Positions 42,448-50,868 of a stretch of 64,000 bases of DNA are shown here, in pieces (position 1 is the first letter of the stretch; the number at the start of each line of letters is the position of its first letter). The DNA is from Hymenobacter fodinae (GTDB lineage: Bacteria; Bacteroidota; Bacteroidia; Cytophagales; Hymenobacteraceae), in NCBI RefSeq assembly GCF_004745825.1, contig NZ_SRLA01000001.1:1550001-1614000 (forward strand). The letters are read 5' to 3'. A model generated the notes under the pieces. The model worked only from the letters and a program-made list of their open reading frames with translations. It searched no databases and was not told the DNA's origin. The position numbers were made by a program, and so were the translations under genes.

Positions 42448-43926
42448 CTAGTTGACGAGCAGGGTCATGATGGAGTGGGGGCGGCTAGTGGTTGGCGCGG
42501 CCTGGCCCTTGATCCAGAGCTGGAAGGGCTGCTCCTTGTCCGTTTGGTTCATCACCACCACGGCCAGGCTGCCGTCGGGGTTGCGGAAGGCCGTGGTCTG
42601 CAGCACGTCGCGGCTGCTGGCCGTGGCCACGCGCTGGGCGCCGGGCCGGATGAACTTGCTGAAATGACCGATGTAGTAGTAGCTGTTGGTGTACAAGAGC
42701 TTGCCCGTGCGCGTGTCGCCGTGGATGGGGGCATAGCAGAAGTTGCCCACGTGGTTGGGCCCGCCCGTCTCATCCAGCAGGATGTTCCAGTCGGTCCAGG
42801 CCTCGGTGCCGGCGTTGAAGTCATGGATCATGGAGTAGCCGTACCGCTCACCCAGGGCCCAGTCATTAATACCGCTGAACTGAAACTTCTCCACGCAGCC
42901 CTCGGTGAAGATCAGGTGCTTGTCGGGGTAGGTCTCGTGCACGCGGCGCACGTTCTCGAACTGCATGCCCGAGCCGGTCCACGTCTCATACCAGTGGTAG
43001 CCCAGGCCCCAGTAGTACTGGCTGGCCTCGGGGTCATCGAAGAGAGTAGTGGCGCGCTGGTAGATCAGGTCGCGGTTGTGGTCCCAGCCAATGAGCTTCT
43101 TGCCGCCCAGGCCACTCTTCTTCAAGGTCGGGCCGAGGTAGCCTTTGACGAAGTCGCGCTCCTCCTCGGCCGTGAACACGCACGACTCCCACTTCTGCAC
43201 GGCCATGGGCTCGTTCTGCACCGTCAGGCCCCAGATCGGAATGCCCTGCCGCTCATATTCCTTGATGAACTTGACGTAATAGTCGGCCCAGACCTGGCGG
43301 TACTCGGGCAGCAGCTTGCCGCCCTTGAGCATGGTCTTGGTGTCCTTCATCCAGGCCGGGGGGCTCCAGGGGCTCACGTACATCGTGAGCTTACCGCCGG
43401 CGGCCGCCATCGCCTGCTTGATGAGCGGAATCCGGTACTGCTCGTCGTGCTTGACACTGAAGGACTTGAGCGTCTTGTCGCCCTCGGCCACGTAGGTGTA
43501 GCTGTCAGTGCCGAAGTCGGTGCTGTGGATGTTGGTGCGGCCCAGCGTGTAGCCGATGCCTTGGGTGGGGCTGTAGTAGGCGCGCAGAAACTCCTGCTGC
43601 TGGGCCTTGGGCAGCTTGGCGAAGGTTTCGGCGGCAGCATCGGTGAGGGCCCCGCCAATGCCCAGCAGGGTCTGGAAGGCGTGGGTGGGGTCCACGAACA
43701 CGGTGGGCTGGGTTTCCAGCGGCTGGGGTTGGGCCGAGAAGCGGAGCTTGTCGGTGGCCGAGAGGCGCAACTGCGAATTGTCGGCGGTGGTGTACACCTG
43801 CACCTGCTTGCCCGCCGCCGAGTACGACGAAGACGTGGACTTAGACTTGGTAGAAGAGGCTTTTTGAGCCGTGGCGGCGGTGCCGAGAGTGGACGCCAAC
43901 GCCGCGGCAATCAGAAACTTATGCAT
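42448..43926 (-). CDS. GH30 glucosylceramidase-type glycosidase (first of three GH30)
   Basis: A 492-residue exported enzyme (signal peptide 1-20, TAATAQ). GH30 catalytic residues: acid/base Glu239 in GLTVQNEP and nucleophile Glu342 in IFTEGC. GGALTDAAAETFAKLP, GYTLGRTNIHSTDFG and SPWSPPAWMKDT are typical of the beta-glucosidase/glucosylceramidase branch, and the C-terminal beta-sandwich ends in a short MTLLVN strand. It is only distantly related to the two other GH30 proteins here. It lies 18 bp after the next GH30 gene and probably shares its transcript. A + strand open frame of 485 codons over the same bases is a codon-bias shadow. Confidence 0.93.
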   Translation of the reverse strand: MHKFLIAAALASTLGTAATAQKASSTKSKSTSSSYSAAGKQVQVYTTADNSQLRLSATDKLRFSAQPQPLETQPTVFVDPTHAFQTLLGIGGALTDAAAETFAKLPKAQQQEFLRAYYSPTQGIGYTLGRTNIHSTDFGTDSYTYVAEGDKTLKSFSVKHDEQYRIPLIKQAMAAAGGKLTMYVSPWSPPAWMKDTKTMLKGGKLLPEYRQVWADYYVKFIKEYERQGIPIWGLTVQNEPMAVQKWESCVFTAEEERDFVKGYLGPTLKKSGLGGKKLIGWDHNRDLIYQRATTLFDDPEASQYYWGLGYHWYETWTGSGMQFENVRRVHETYPDKHLIFTEGCVEKFQFSGINDWALGERYGYSMIHDFNAGTEAWTDWNILLDETGGPNHVGNFCYAPIHGDTRTGKLLYTNSYYYIGHFSKFIRPGAQRVATASSRDVLQTTAFRNPDGSLAVVVMNQTDKEQPFQLWIKGQAAPTTSRPHSIMTLLVN

Positions 43927-43944
43927 GCGTAAGAAGAAAAAGAG

Positions 43945-45408
43945 TTACCAGATGTAGGTCCCAACGGCCCCAGCGGCCAGTTGAGTGGTGGCTACCTTGC
44001 CCCGGTACTTAATGTCGAAGGTTTGGGCCGCGCCCGTGTTGAGCACGATGAGGACTTTCTTGCCCTCGGGATTTTTAAACGCTACGTTCTGTAGGCCACC
44101 GGGCACATTGGTATCAATGCGCTGGGAGCCGGGCCGCACAAACTTGGCGGCGTGGGCCACCGTGTAGTAGGCCGTGTTACGGGTCACGGAGTTGCCGCTG
44201 ATGGTGATGGCGCCCATGCACTTGGTGCAGCCGCCGGGCGTGTGGGGGCCGTAGCCGGGGTCAGAGGCCAAGTTCCACTCCAGCACGTTGCGGCTCCAGT
44301 TGCGCGTAGCCCCAATAATGAGGTTGTTCATATGCCAGTTAAAGTCGCCCGCAAAACTGCCGGGGCCTTCCGTCCACTGCTCCGTGAAGTACACGGCCTT
44401 ATCAGGGAAGGCGTTATGCACGTTGGTCATGGCGGAGATGCTGCCGGCGTACAGGTGAAAGGCCGAGCCATCCACGTACTGCCGCGCCTGCGCATCTTGC
44501 AACACAGCCAGCGGGTAGTCAGCCCGGTCGAGGTTGTGGTCGTAGACGATGATCTTGGTGGTGATGCCCGCCGCCTTAAACGCCGGACCCACATGGTCGC
44601 GGATGAAGGTGGCCTGCTGCTGGGCCGACATCTCCATGCTGGGGTTATTATAGGGGTTCAGGGGCTCGTTTTGCAGGGTCACGGCATCAATGCGAATACC
44701 CTCGGCCTGCATCCCCTGCAGGTACTTCACAAAATACTGGGCGTAGGCCCCGTAGTATTCCGGCTTCAAGGTGCCGCCCACGTAGCTGTTATTGCTCTTC
44801 ATCCAGGTGGGCGCCGTCCAGGGGGAGCCCAGGATTTTGATGGTGGGGTTGATGGCCAGAATTTCCTTCAGTACCGGAATCAGGTTCACCTTATCCGGGG
44901 CCAGACTGAACTGGGCCAGGGTAGGGTCGGGGGTACCCGTTTCGTCGTAGGTGAACGGCTGCGCATCCAGGTCCGATGCTCCAATGCTGATGCGCAGGTA
45001 GCTGGTCCCGATGTTGTTACCATCGGTGGCAAATAGCTCCTTCAGCAAGGCTGCTCGCTCGGTAGCGCTCATCTGGTTGATGAGCTGGGCACTGCCTCCG
45101 GTAAGCGTGTAGCCGAAGCCATCAATGGTCTGGTATACCTGGGTGGTATCCACCGTAATGGTGGGGTTCTGGCCTACCGGAGCCTGGAAGTTCAGGGGCA
45201 GGGTGCTCTTGTAAAACAGCGTGCTCCGGTCACTGGTGGTGGTCCAGGCGGCCACTTGCGAGGGGCCTGCCGTGACGGGTGGCACCGGGGGTTGCGGTGG
45301 GGTAGGCGTCGGGTCGGGGGTGCTGTTGCCGCCGCCGCAGCTGGCTACCAGGCCTAGCAGTAACACGGCAGCCGCGCTCTTAGGGAAATGAGATGGAAGG
45401 AGTTTCAT
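43945..45408 (-). CDS. GH30 lipoprotein, probable endo-beta-1,6-glucanase (second GH30)
   Basis: A 487-residue lipoprotein (VASC lipobox, Cys24) with a proline/threonine-rich linker (30-46). Catalytic residues are Glu248 in TLQNEP and Glu343 in YFTEQW. The sequence IDGFGYTLTGGSA, ATDGNNIGTSYLRISIGASDLDA and the cysteine pair in GGCTKCMGA place it near the GH30_3 beta-1,6-glucanases, although the subfamily needs an alignment. It is closely related to the GH30 at 47916-49352. As a surface lipoprotein it would make the first cuts in the polymer. It is separated from the GH5 gene by a terminator and a 161-bp gap. Confidence 0.92.
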   Translation of the reverse strand: MKLLPSHFPKSAAAVLLLGLVASCGGGNSTPDPTPTPPQPPVPPVTAGPSQVAAWTTTSDRSTLFYKSTLPLNFQAPVGQNPTITVDTTQVYQTIDGFGYTLTGGSAQLINQMSATERAALLKELFATDGNNIGTSYLRISIGASDLDAQPFTYDETGTPDPTLAQFSLAPDKVNLIPVLKEILAINPTIKILGSPWTAPTWMKSNNSYVGGTLKPEYYGAYAQYFVKYLQGMQAEGIRIDAVTLQNEPLNPYNNPSMEMSAQQQATFIRDHVGPAFKAAGITTKIIVYDHNLDRADYPLAVLQDAQARQYVDGSAFHLYAGSISAMTNVHNAFPDKAVYFTEQWTEGPGSFAGDFNWHMNNLIIGATRNWSRNVLEWNLASDPGYGPHTPGGCTKCMGAITISGNSVTRNTAYYTVAHAAKFVRPGSQRIDTNVPGGLQNVAFKNPEGKKVLIVLNTGAAQTFDIKYRGKVATTQLAAGAVGTYIW

Positions 45409-45531
45409 GATAGGAGTAGCGGAAGGATTATCGTGTAAGGAGCTGTCTTATGGCTTCTAGGCCAGTGGGGAAAGGCTTAGCTGAGCAGCATGCAATGAGT
45501 ACAGGTTCTAGTCGATAGAGAAAGCGAAAAA

Positions 45532-45558
45532 TCAGCCCCGACCCACGGCCGGGGCTGA
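45532..45558 (-). terminator. Rho-independent terminator after the GH5 gene
   Basis: Stem 45532-45540 with 45550-45558 (TCAGCCCCG type, 9 bp), 11 bp past the GH5 stop on the minus strand, followed by TTTTTCGCTTTC. A strong U-run is present. Confidence 0.8.
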
Positions 45559-45569
45559 CGGGTTTCAGA

Positions 45570-47702
45570 TTAATGCGCTACTACCACGCGGCGCACCAGC
45601 AGCCCCTCGGGGGTGTCGAGTTGCACGAGGTAAGTGCCCGCGCGCACTGCGGCTACTGGCAGCTTGAGCAGATTCTGACCTGAAGTCACGGCGCGGTCAG
45701 TTTGTTGGCTGATTACCCGGCCGGTTAGGTCTACCAGGCGCAAGTGCAGGCGCTGGTTGGCGGGCGCGTTATAGCTCAGGTTCAGCTCGGAGCTTGCCAG
45801 GGTGGGGTACACCTGCAGGCGAGCATCGGTTGCAGCGCTGGCCGCCGAGGTGGTAGCCAAGGCAACGCGGGCCGCAGCGCCCTGATCGGAGAAGTACCAG
45901 CGTTGGTTGTTGCCGCCGCCGTAGGTCCACTGCTGCACGGCTGCTCCATCGGCCGTGGAATTGTCCTGCACGTCGAGAGCCTTGCCGCTGTACTTGTTGA
46001 TGATGCGGTAAGTACCGTCGCCATTGCTGATGATCTGCCAGTATTGGCTATCCTGGCTCAGCCAGTCCCACTGGTGAGTTAAGGCACCATCGGCGGTGCT
46101 AGGGCCAGCCACATCCAGGCTCTTGTTGCTGTTCAGGTTCACAATGCGCACGTAGCCGCTGCCGGCATCTACCAGCTTCCACTTCTGGTTGGCCGCGCTT
46201 ACCCAGCCCCACTGCTGCACCCGGCCGCCGTTGCTCTGGGAGCTAGCCGACACCTCCAGGGCCTTGCCGCCATTCTTGGAGCTGATTTCATAGATGCGCC
46301 CAATGGCAGGGCCGCTGCTGGTGGTGCCACCAGTACCGCTGTAGTTGCCGCCGCCGGGGTAGTTCACAATACCGTTCTGGTTCGGCGATACGGCCGCCAC
46401 TGTAGTATTGGGCACGCAGTTCGCAAACTGAATGTTGGTGAGTACCTGGTTCAGGCCCGCGGGGCCATCTACCACGTAGGGCGGGTTGATGTGCATGAAG
46501 GCCGGGTTGCTGCGGTCCTCGAAGCGCTTGTAGGTCCAGTGGCACCAACCAATGCCCACCGAGTTGAGGTTTTTGGCCGCGTCGCGCATCCAGGTGTCAG
46601 AATTCTCGCCGGTCTCGCCCACCCAAATGGGCACATTGTGGGTGGTGCGGAAGTTGCGCAGGTTGCCAATGAAGCGCAGGTCGTTGGGCCCGCCGCCGGT
46701 GGAGTTCACGCCGTTGTCCATCTCGTAGCCCGTGCCGCTATAACGGTGCGAGTTATACACTAGGTTGGACCGGTTCGAGAAGGTGAACGGCTCCATGTAG
46801 TTGTAGTCGTTGCCCCAGCCGTTGCCTTCCACCAGAATCAGGTGGTTGTCGCCCTGCCCCCGTACGGTGGTAATCAGGCGCTGAAATACATCGTGGATTT
46901 TCTGGTTGTTGGGGTAGTTGTTCGGCTCGTTAATCAGGTCGTACATAGCCACCCGCGAGTCGTTTTTGTACCGGTTTGAGATGAAAGCCCACAGCCGGTT
47001 GAGCACGTCCTGGTTGATCTGGCGGTTCCAGAGGTCGTTGGCCACAATCTGGTCGGCAATGTTGGCATCGGTACCCTGCGAGCCCGGCACGGCGTGCATG
47101 TCCAGCACCACGTACATCTGGTTGGCTTGGGCCCAAGCCAGCACATTGTCAATCATGCTAAGCGCCGCCATGTTGTTAGGGTCGGTGAAGAGCTGATTGT
47201 TGTTGTACCAGCCCGTCAGCTGGCTCACGTACGAGTCGTAGGTGACGGTGCCGCGCATCACGCTGTTGCGCACGGCCCGCTGCGAGGGCGTCAGGAATAG
47301 CTCGTAGTGCAGGGGCAGCCGAATGCAGTTGAAGCCCTTGCTGGCAATGTAATCGATGTCGGGCTTGGTAATGAAGTTGGCGCGGTAGTTCTGGTAGAAG
47401 GTCTCCACGGCCGCGTCGCTCATGCCCGCGTTGTAGAGGGTTTTCTTCACCTTGCCCTGGGTTTGCTTGCCATCGAGGCCGGGCCAACCCACTTTCATCA
47501 TGTAGCCTTCCTGCACGGCCCAGTTGCCCAGGTTCATGCCGTTGAGGATAACCTCCTGGTTGCTGGCATTCACAATGCGGCCGCCATCGGCGCGCAGGAA
47601 GCTCTGGGCGTCGGCGGAGTGGCCTAGGCCTATGCCGGCCAGCAGCGCCAGGCATTTGAGGGTGCGGGGCACCCGGGTGCTCCAAAAAGTACTGGTGTTC
47701 AT
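45570..47702 (-). CDS. GH5 glycosidase with ricin-type lectin and T9SS sorting domain
   Basis: A 710-residue exported protein (signal peptide 1-32, SADAQ). A GH5 catalytic domain covers about 35-430: NGMNLGNWAVQEG, RLPLHYELF, DMHAVPG, acid/base Glu259 in LINEPNN and nucleophile Glu363 in VGETGEN. Next is a ricin B-type trefoil lectin (about 470-610) with QxW repeats (QQWGW, HQWDW, QQWTY), then a type IX secretion C-terminal domain (about 625-710, LQVYPTLASSELNLSY...GTYLVQLDT). It should be secreted through T9SS to the medium or surface and act on a glucan-type polymer, in keeping with the GH30 neighbours. The NxGNW start is shared with exo-beta-1,3-glucanases of GH5, but the subfamily is unresolved. 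Confidence 0.93.
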   Translation of the reverse strand: MNTSTFWSTRVPRTLKCLALLAGIGLGHSADAQSFLRADGGRIVNASNQEVILNGMNLGNWAVQEGYMMKVGWPGLDGKQTQGKVKKTLYNAGMSDAAVETFYQNYRANFITKPDIDYIASKGFNCIRLPLHYELFLTPSQRAVRNSVMRGTVTYDSYVSQLTGWYNNNQLFTDPNNMAALSMIDNVLAWAQANQMYVVLDMHAVPGSQGTDANIADQIVANDLWNRQINQDVLNRLWAFISNRYKNDSRVAMYDLINEPNNYPNNQKIHDVFQRLITTVRGQGDNHLILVEGNGWGNDYNYMEPFTFSNRSNLVYNSHRYSGTGYEMDNGVNSTGGGPNDLRFIGNLRNFRTTHNVPIWVGETGENSDTWMRDAAKNLNSVGIGWCHWTYKRFEDRSNPAFMHINPPYVVDGPAGLNQVLTNIQFANCVPNTTVAAVSPNQNGIVNYPGGGNYSGTGGTTSSGPAIGRIYEISSKNGGKALEVSASSQSNGGRVQQWGWVSAANQKWKLVDAGSGYVRIVNLNSNKSLDVAGPSTADGALTHQWDWLSQDSQYWQIISNGDGTYRIINKYSGKALDVQDNSTADGAAVQQWTYGGGNNQRWYFSDQGAAARVALATTSAASAATDARLQVYPTLASSELNLSYNAPANQRLHLRLVDLTGRVISQQTDRAVTSGQNLLKLPVAAVRAGTYLVQLDTPEGLLVRRVVVAH

Positions 47703-47867
47703 GGTGGTGGGGTTTTGGTTGTGATAAAAAGCACTAACAGGCCCTTGGGAGGCCGGAGAGTCAGCGGGAAAGCGGAGTAGGTGGCTCCGCGTTAAGCGCT
47801 TGTTCCTGTCCTGGGCCAGCGGGCCGGTCGGGGCAGGAGGTAATCAGGTCGGAGGGGTACTATACCT

Positions 47868-47900
47868 GGGAGCTAGGCCACTAGCAATGGCCTAGCTCCC
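47868..47900 (-). terminator. Hairpin built from paired CTAGGCC motifs, after the third GH30 gene
   Basis: Perfect 13-bp stem (47868-47880 with 47888-47900) whose arms contain CTAGGCCA and TGGCCTAG. It lies 15 bp past the GH30 stop at 47916, so it probably terminates that unit, though no U-run follows. Confidence 0.65.
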
Positions 47901-47915
47901 GGCAAAAGAGGGGGG

Positions 47916-49352
47916 TTACCACACGTAGGTGCCAGCGGCACCGGCATTAAGCGTGGTGCTGAGGGTTTTGCCCGCGTGGCGAAGGCTGAACGCCTGGGTT
48001 TCTTTGGAGTTGTTCTGCACAATTACCACGCGCTGGCCGCCAGGTGTTTTGAAGGCCACGTTGGGCAGCGTTTCCGAAGTAGTGGAGCCAATGCGCACCG
48101 AGCCGGGGCGCACGAACTTGCTGGCGTGGGCAATGATGTAGTAAGCATCCTCGCGGGTCACGTTGTTGCCGTCGAGGGTGAGGGCGCCGCGGCACTCCGT
48201 GCAACCGCCAGGCGTGTGGGGGTTCTGCTGGGGGTCGGCGGCCAGGTTCCACTCCAGCACGGTGCGGGCCCAGTTGCGGGTAGCCCCAATAATGAGGGTG
48301 CGCATGTGCCAGGGCAGGTTCTCCGAGAACTTGCTTTTTGAGCCAACCCACTGCTCCGTGAAATAAAGGTTCTTATCGGGGTGAGCGTCGTGTACCTTGC
48401 TCAGGGCGTCAATGGGGCCAGCGTAGAGGTGGAAAGCCGAGCCATCCACGTACTGCTTAGCCTCGGGGTCGTTGAGGATGGTCAGGGGGTAATCAGGACG
48501 GTCGGCGTTGTGGTCGTACACGATAATTTTCGTGTCGATTTTCTCCTTTTTGAACGTGGGGCCCAGGTTCTTCTTCACAAACTCGGCCTGCTGCTCCGCC
48601 AGCATGAGCAAGCTGGGGTTGTTGCCGGGGTGGAGTGGCTCGTTCTGCACCGTAATGGCGTCAATCCGGATGCCCTCAGCCTTCATGCCTTGCACGTACT
48701 TGGCAAAGTAGCGGGCGTAGGCATCGTAAAACTCGGGCTTGAGCGAGCCGCCCTTGGAGTTGCCGTTGGTCTTCATCCAAGTGGGCGGCGACCAGGGAGA
48801 GCCCAGGATTTTGATGGTGGGGTTGATGGCCAGAATCTCCTTCAGCACTGGAATCAGGTGCTGCTTATCGGGAGCGAGGCTGAACTTGGCCAGCGTGGGG
48901 TCGGTCTGGCCCTCGGGCAGGTCGTCGTAGCTGAACACGGTGGCGTCGAGGTCAGAAGCGCCAATGCTCAGACGCAGGTAGCTCACCCCAATGTTGTTGC
49001 CATCGGTAGCAAATAGCTCTTTCAGAATGGCGGTGCGGGCTGCGGGAGTCATGCGGTGCAGCAGCTCGGCGCTGCCACCCGTGAGGCAGTAGCCAAACCC
49101 ATCAATGGGCTGAAACGTCTGCTTATCGTCTACCTCGATAACGGTACCGGTGGCGGCGTTGGTGGTCCAAGCCGGAGCCGTTTGCGCTTGGAATAGCGCC
49201 GATTTATCGGGGTTGGTGAGCCAGAAAGCCGCGGTGCCCTTCTTAATGGAGGCCGAGGAAGCGCCAGCCTGAGGCATGCGCTGGCAGCCGGTGCCCAGGC
49301 CTAGACCTAGCAGCAGGGCCAGCGAAAGAGTTGGTTTGGAGAGCAAAGACAT
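47916..49352 (-). CDS. GH30 lipoprotein, probable beta-1,6-glucanase (third GH30)
   Basis: A 478-residue lipoprotein (GTGC lipobox, Cys23). Catalytic residues are Glu238 in TVQNEP and Glu333 in YFTEQW. It is clearly a paralogue of the protein at 43945-45408: IDGFGY, ATDGNNIG, SIGASDLDA, VYDHNADRPDYPL and a GGCTECRGAL cysteine pair are shared. It is 52 bp downstream of the sugar MFS gene and on the same message. Possible division of labour with its paralogue is chain length or linkage; the sequence does not say which. Confidence 0.92.
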   Translation of the reverse strand: MSLLSKPTLSLALLLGLGLGTGCQRMPQAGASSASIKKGTAAFWLTNPDKSALFQAQTAPAWTTNAATGTVIEVDDKQTFQPIDGFGYCLTGGSAELLHRMTPAARTAILKELFATDGNNIGVSYLRLSIGASDLDATVFSYDDLPEGQTDPTLAKFSLAPDKQHLIPVLKEILAINPTIKILGSPWSPPTWMKTNGNSKGGSLKPEFYDAYARYFAKYVQGMKAEGIRIDAITVQNEPLHPGNNPSLLMLAEQQAEFVKKNLGPTFKKEKIDTKIIVYDHNADRPDYPLTILNDPEAKQYVDGSAFHLYAGPIDALSKVHDAHPDKNLYFTEQWVGSKSKFSENLPWHMRTLIIGATRNWARTVLEWNLAADPQQNPHTPGGCTECRGALTLDGNNVTREDAYYIIAHASKFVRPGSVRIGSTTSETLPNVAFKTPGGQRVVIVQNNSKETQAFSLRHAGKTLSTTLNAGAAGTYVW

Positions 49353-49404
49353 GCAGAACGGGTGGAAGGAGTAAGAAAGCCCAAAGGCTTGAGTGACAAG
49401 GAAA

Positions 49405-50667
49405 CTAGGCTTGGCTTGGGCGGTGACCCCGGAGGCCGTACCACAGAATGTACACGTAGCACAGTACGGGCAGCACGAAGGCCCAGCGGAGGGTGCTGGT
49501 ATCGGCTACCAGCCCGAAGAGCATGGGCACCACGGCCCCGCCAACAATGCCCACGTTCAGCAGGCCCGAGGCTTCTTCGGTGTGGCGGCCCAGGCCGGCT
49601 ACGGCCAGCGTGAAGATGGTGGCAAACATGATAGAGTTCATCAGGCCCACGGCCAGCAGACTCCACATGGCTACCTCGCCCCGCGTGCTGATGGAAAGTA
49701 GCACCAGCACCACGGCACCCAGCGCGTTGAAAGCCAGTAGCCGGCCGGGGTTGAACTTGTTCAGGAGGTAAGCGCCCAAGAAGCGGCCCACCATGGCGCC
49801 TCCCCAGTAGTAGGCCACTTTGTCGCCGGCCAGTTTGGGTGAGAGGCCCATGATATCGGAGTGGCCTAGGTAGCTCACAATATGCGAGCCAATGGCTACC
49901 TCGGCGCCCACGTAGGCGAAGATGCCCACCACACCCAACACCAGATGGCGGTAGTGCCAGGCCCGGCGGTTGGGGTCGTGCTCGGTCTGGGCCAGCGTAA
50001 TGGTGGGGAGTTTAAGCAGGCCTAGCAGCACGCTAATCACGATGAGCACTACGCCAATGCCCAGGTAAGGCACCTGCACGGCCCGCACATCAATGGCCGC
50101 CGCGGATGCCGACTCCAGGTCGGGCAGATTGGAGAGAATAAAGGCCGTGCCTAGCAGCGGGGCCACTGTGGTACCCAGGGAGTTGAAGGCCTGGGTGAGG
50201 GTAAGCCGGGCCGGAGCCGAACGGGCGGGGCCCAGAATAGATACGTAAGGGTTGCCGGCTACTTGCAGCAGCACCACCCCAGTAGCTAGCACGAACAACG
50301 CACCCAGGAACAGGCCATACGAGCGGCTTTCGGCCGCGGGGTAGAACAGGAAGGCACCCAGTGCTGCAATCAAAAAGCCCACGAGCATGCCGCCCTTGTA
50401 GCCAATGCGCTTCACCAGCTTGCCCGCCGGAATGCCCATCACGAAGTAGGCCCCGAAAAAGCACAGGTTAATGAAGTTGGCTTGAGTATAGCTGAGGCTG
50501 AAAATAGCCTTGAGATACGGAATTAAGATGTCGTTCAGACAGGTGATGAAGCCCATCATAAAGAACAACACGGTGAGGGACGCCAACGCCGAAGTGTAGC
50601 GCGGGGTTGGCTCTTCAGTAGTGGCCTCGGGCCGGGGTAAGGTGGATGCGGAAATAGGAGCAGCCAT
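49405..50667 (-). CDS. Sugar MFS transporter (FucP/GlcP-type)
   Basis: A 420-residue integral membrane protein with 12 helices. The N-terminal FFMMGFITCLNDILIPYLKAIF, the GIPAGKLVKRIGYKGGM loop between TM2 and TM3 (the MFS basic motif) and VVLLQVAGNPYV in TM4 match the FucP/GlcP (glucose-galactose-fucose:H+ symporter) group. It would take monosaccharides released in the periplasm into the cytosol. It is the first gene of a unit with a beta-1,6-glucanase-like GH30, suggesting glucose as substrate. The second SusC-SusD unit upstream ends in a strong terminator, so the MFS unit has its own promoter. Confidence 0.92.
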   Translation of the reverse strand: MAAPISASTLPRPEATTEEPTPRYTSALASLTVLFFMMGFITCLNDILIPYLKAIFSLSYTQANFINLCFFGAYFVMGIPAGKLVKRIGYKGGMLVGFLIAALGAFLFYPAAESRSYGLFLGALFVLATGVVLLQVAGNPYVSILGPARSAPARLTLTQAFNSLGTTVAPLLGTAFILSNLPDLESASAAAIDVRAVQVPYLGIGVVLIVISVLLGLLKLPTITLAQTEHDPNRRAWHYRHLVLGVVGIFAYVGAEVAIGSHIVSYLGHSDIMGLSPKLAGDKVAYYWGGAMVGRFLGAYLLNKFNPGRLLAFNALGAVVLVLLSISTRGEVAMWSLLAVGLMNSIMFATIFTLAVAGLGRHTEEASGLLNVGIVGGAVVPMLFGLVADTSTLRWAFVLPVLCYVYILWYGLRGHRPSQA

Positions 50668-50830
50668 ACAAGCAGTAGGGGAAGAAAGGGAGGAAAGTGG
50701 TTCCCGATTGGCCGGCCCGCGTCCCCTAATCGCAGGGCCGGCCCAGGAACTCCGCTGACTCTAGCGGATACAGCGGAGCGAAATCAACCTGCAAGTGGCC
50801 TAGGCCACTGCTAGTGGTAGCAACCAAAAT

Positions 50831-50860
50831 CGGCCCGGCAGCTTGCAGACCGCCGGGCCG
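50831..50860 (-). terminator. Rho-independent terminator after the second SusD gene
   Basis: Stem 50831-50839 with 50852-50860 (CGGCCCGGC, perfect 9 bp), nine bases after the SusD stop on the minus strand and followed by ATTTTGG. It separates the SusCD unit from the MFS-GH30 unit. A 16-bp palindrome AGTGGCCTAGGCCACT follows at 50794-50809. Confidence 0.75.
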
Positions 50861-50868
50861 AAAAAGCA

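Noticed and set aside
42475..43932. A 485-codon + strand open frame opposite the first GH30 gene
   Set aside because: It mirrors the GH30 gene almost end to end and has a low-complexity Val/Gly/Ala/Leu composition without motifs; long antisense frames are normal in GC-rich genes with strong third-position bias.
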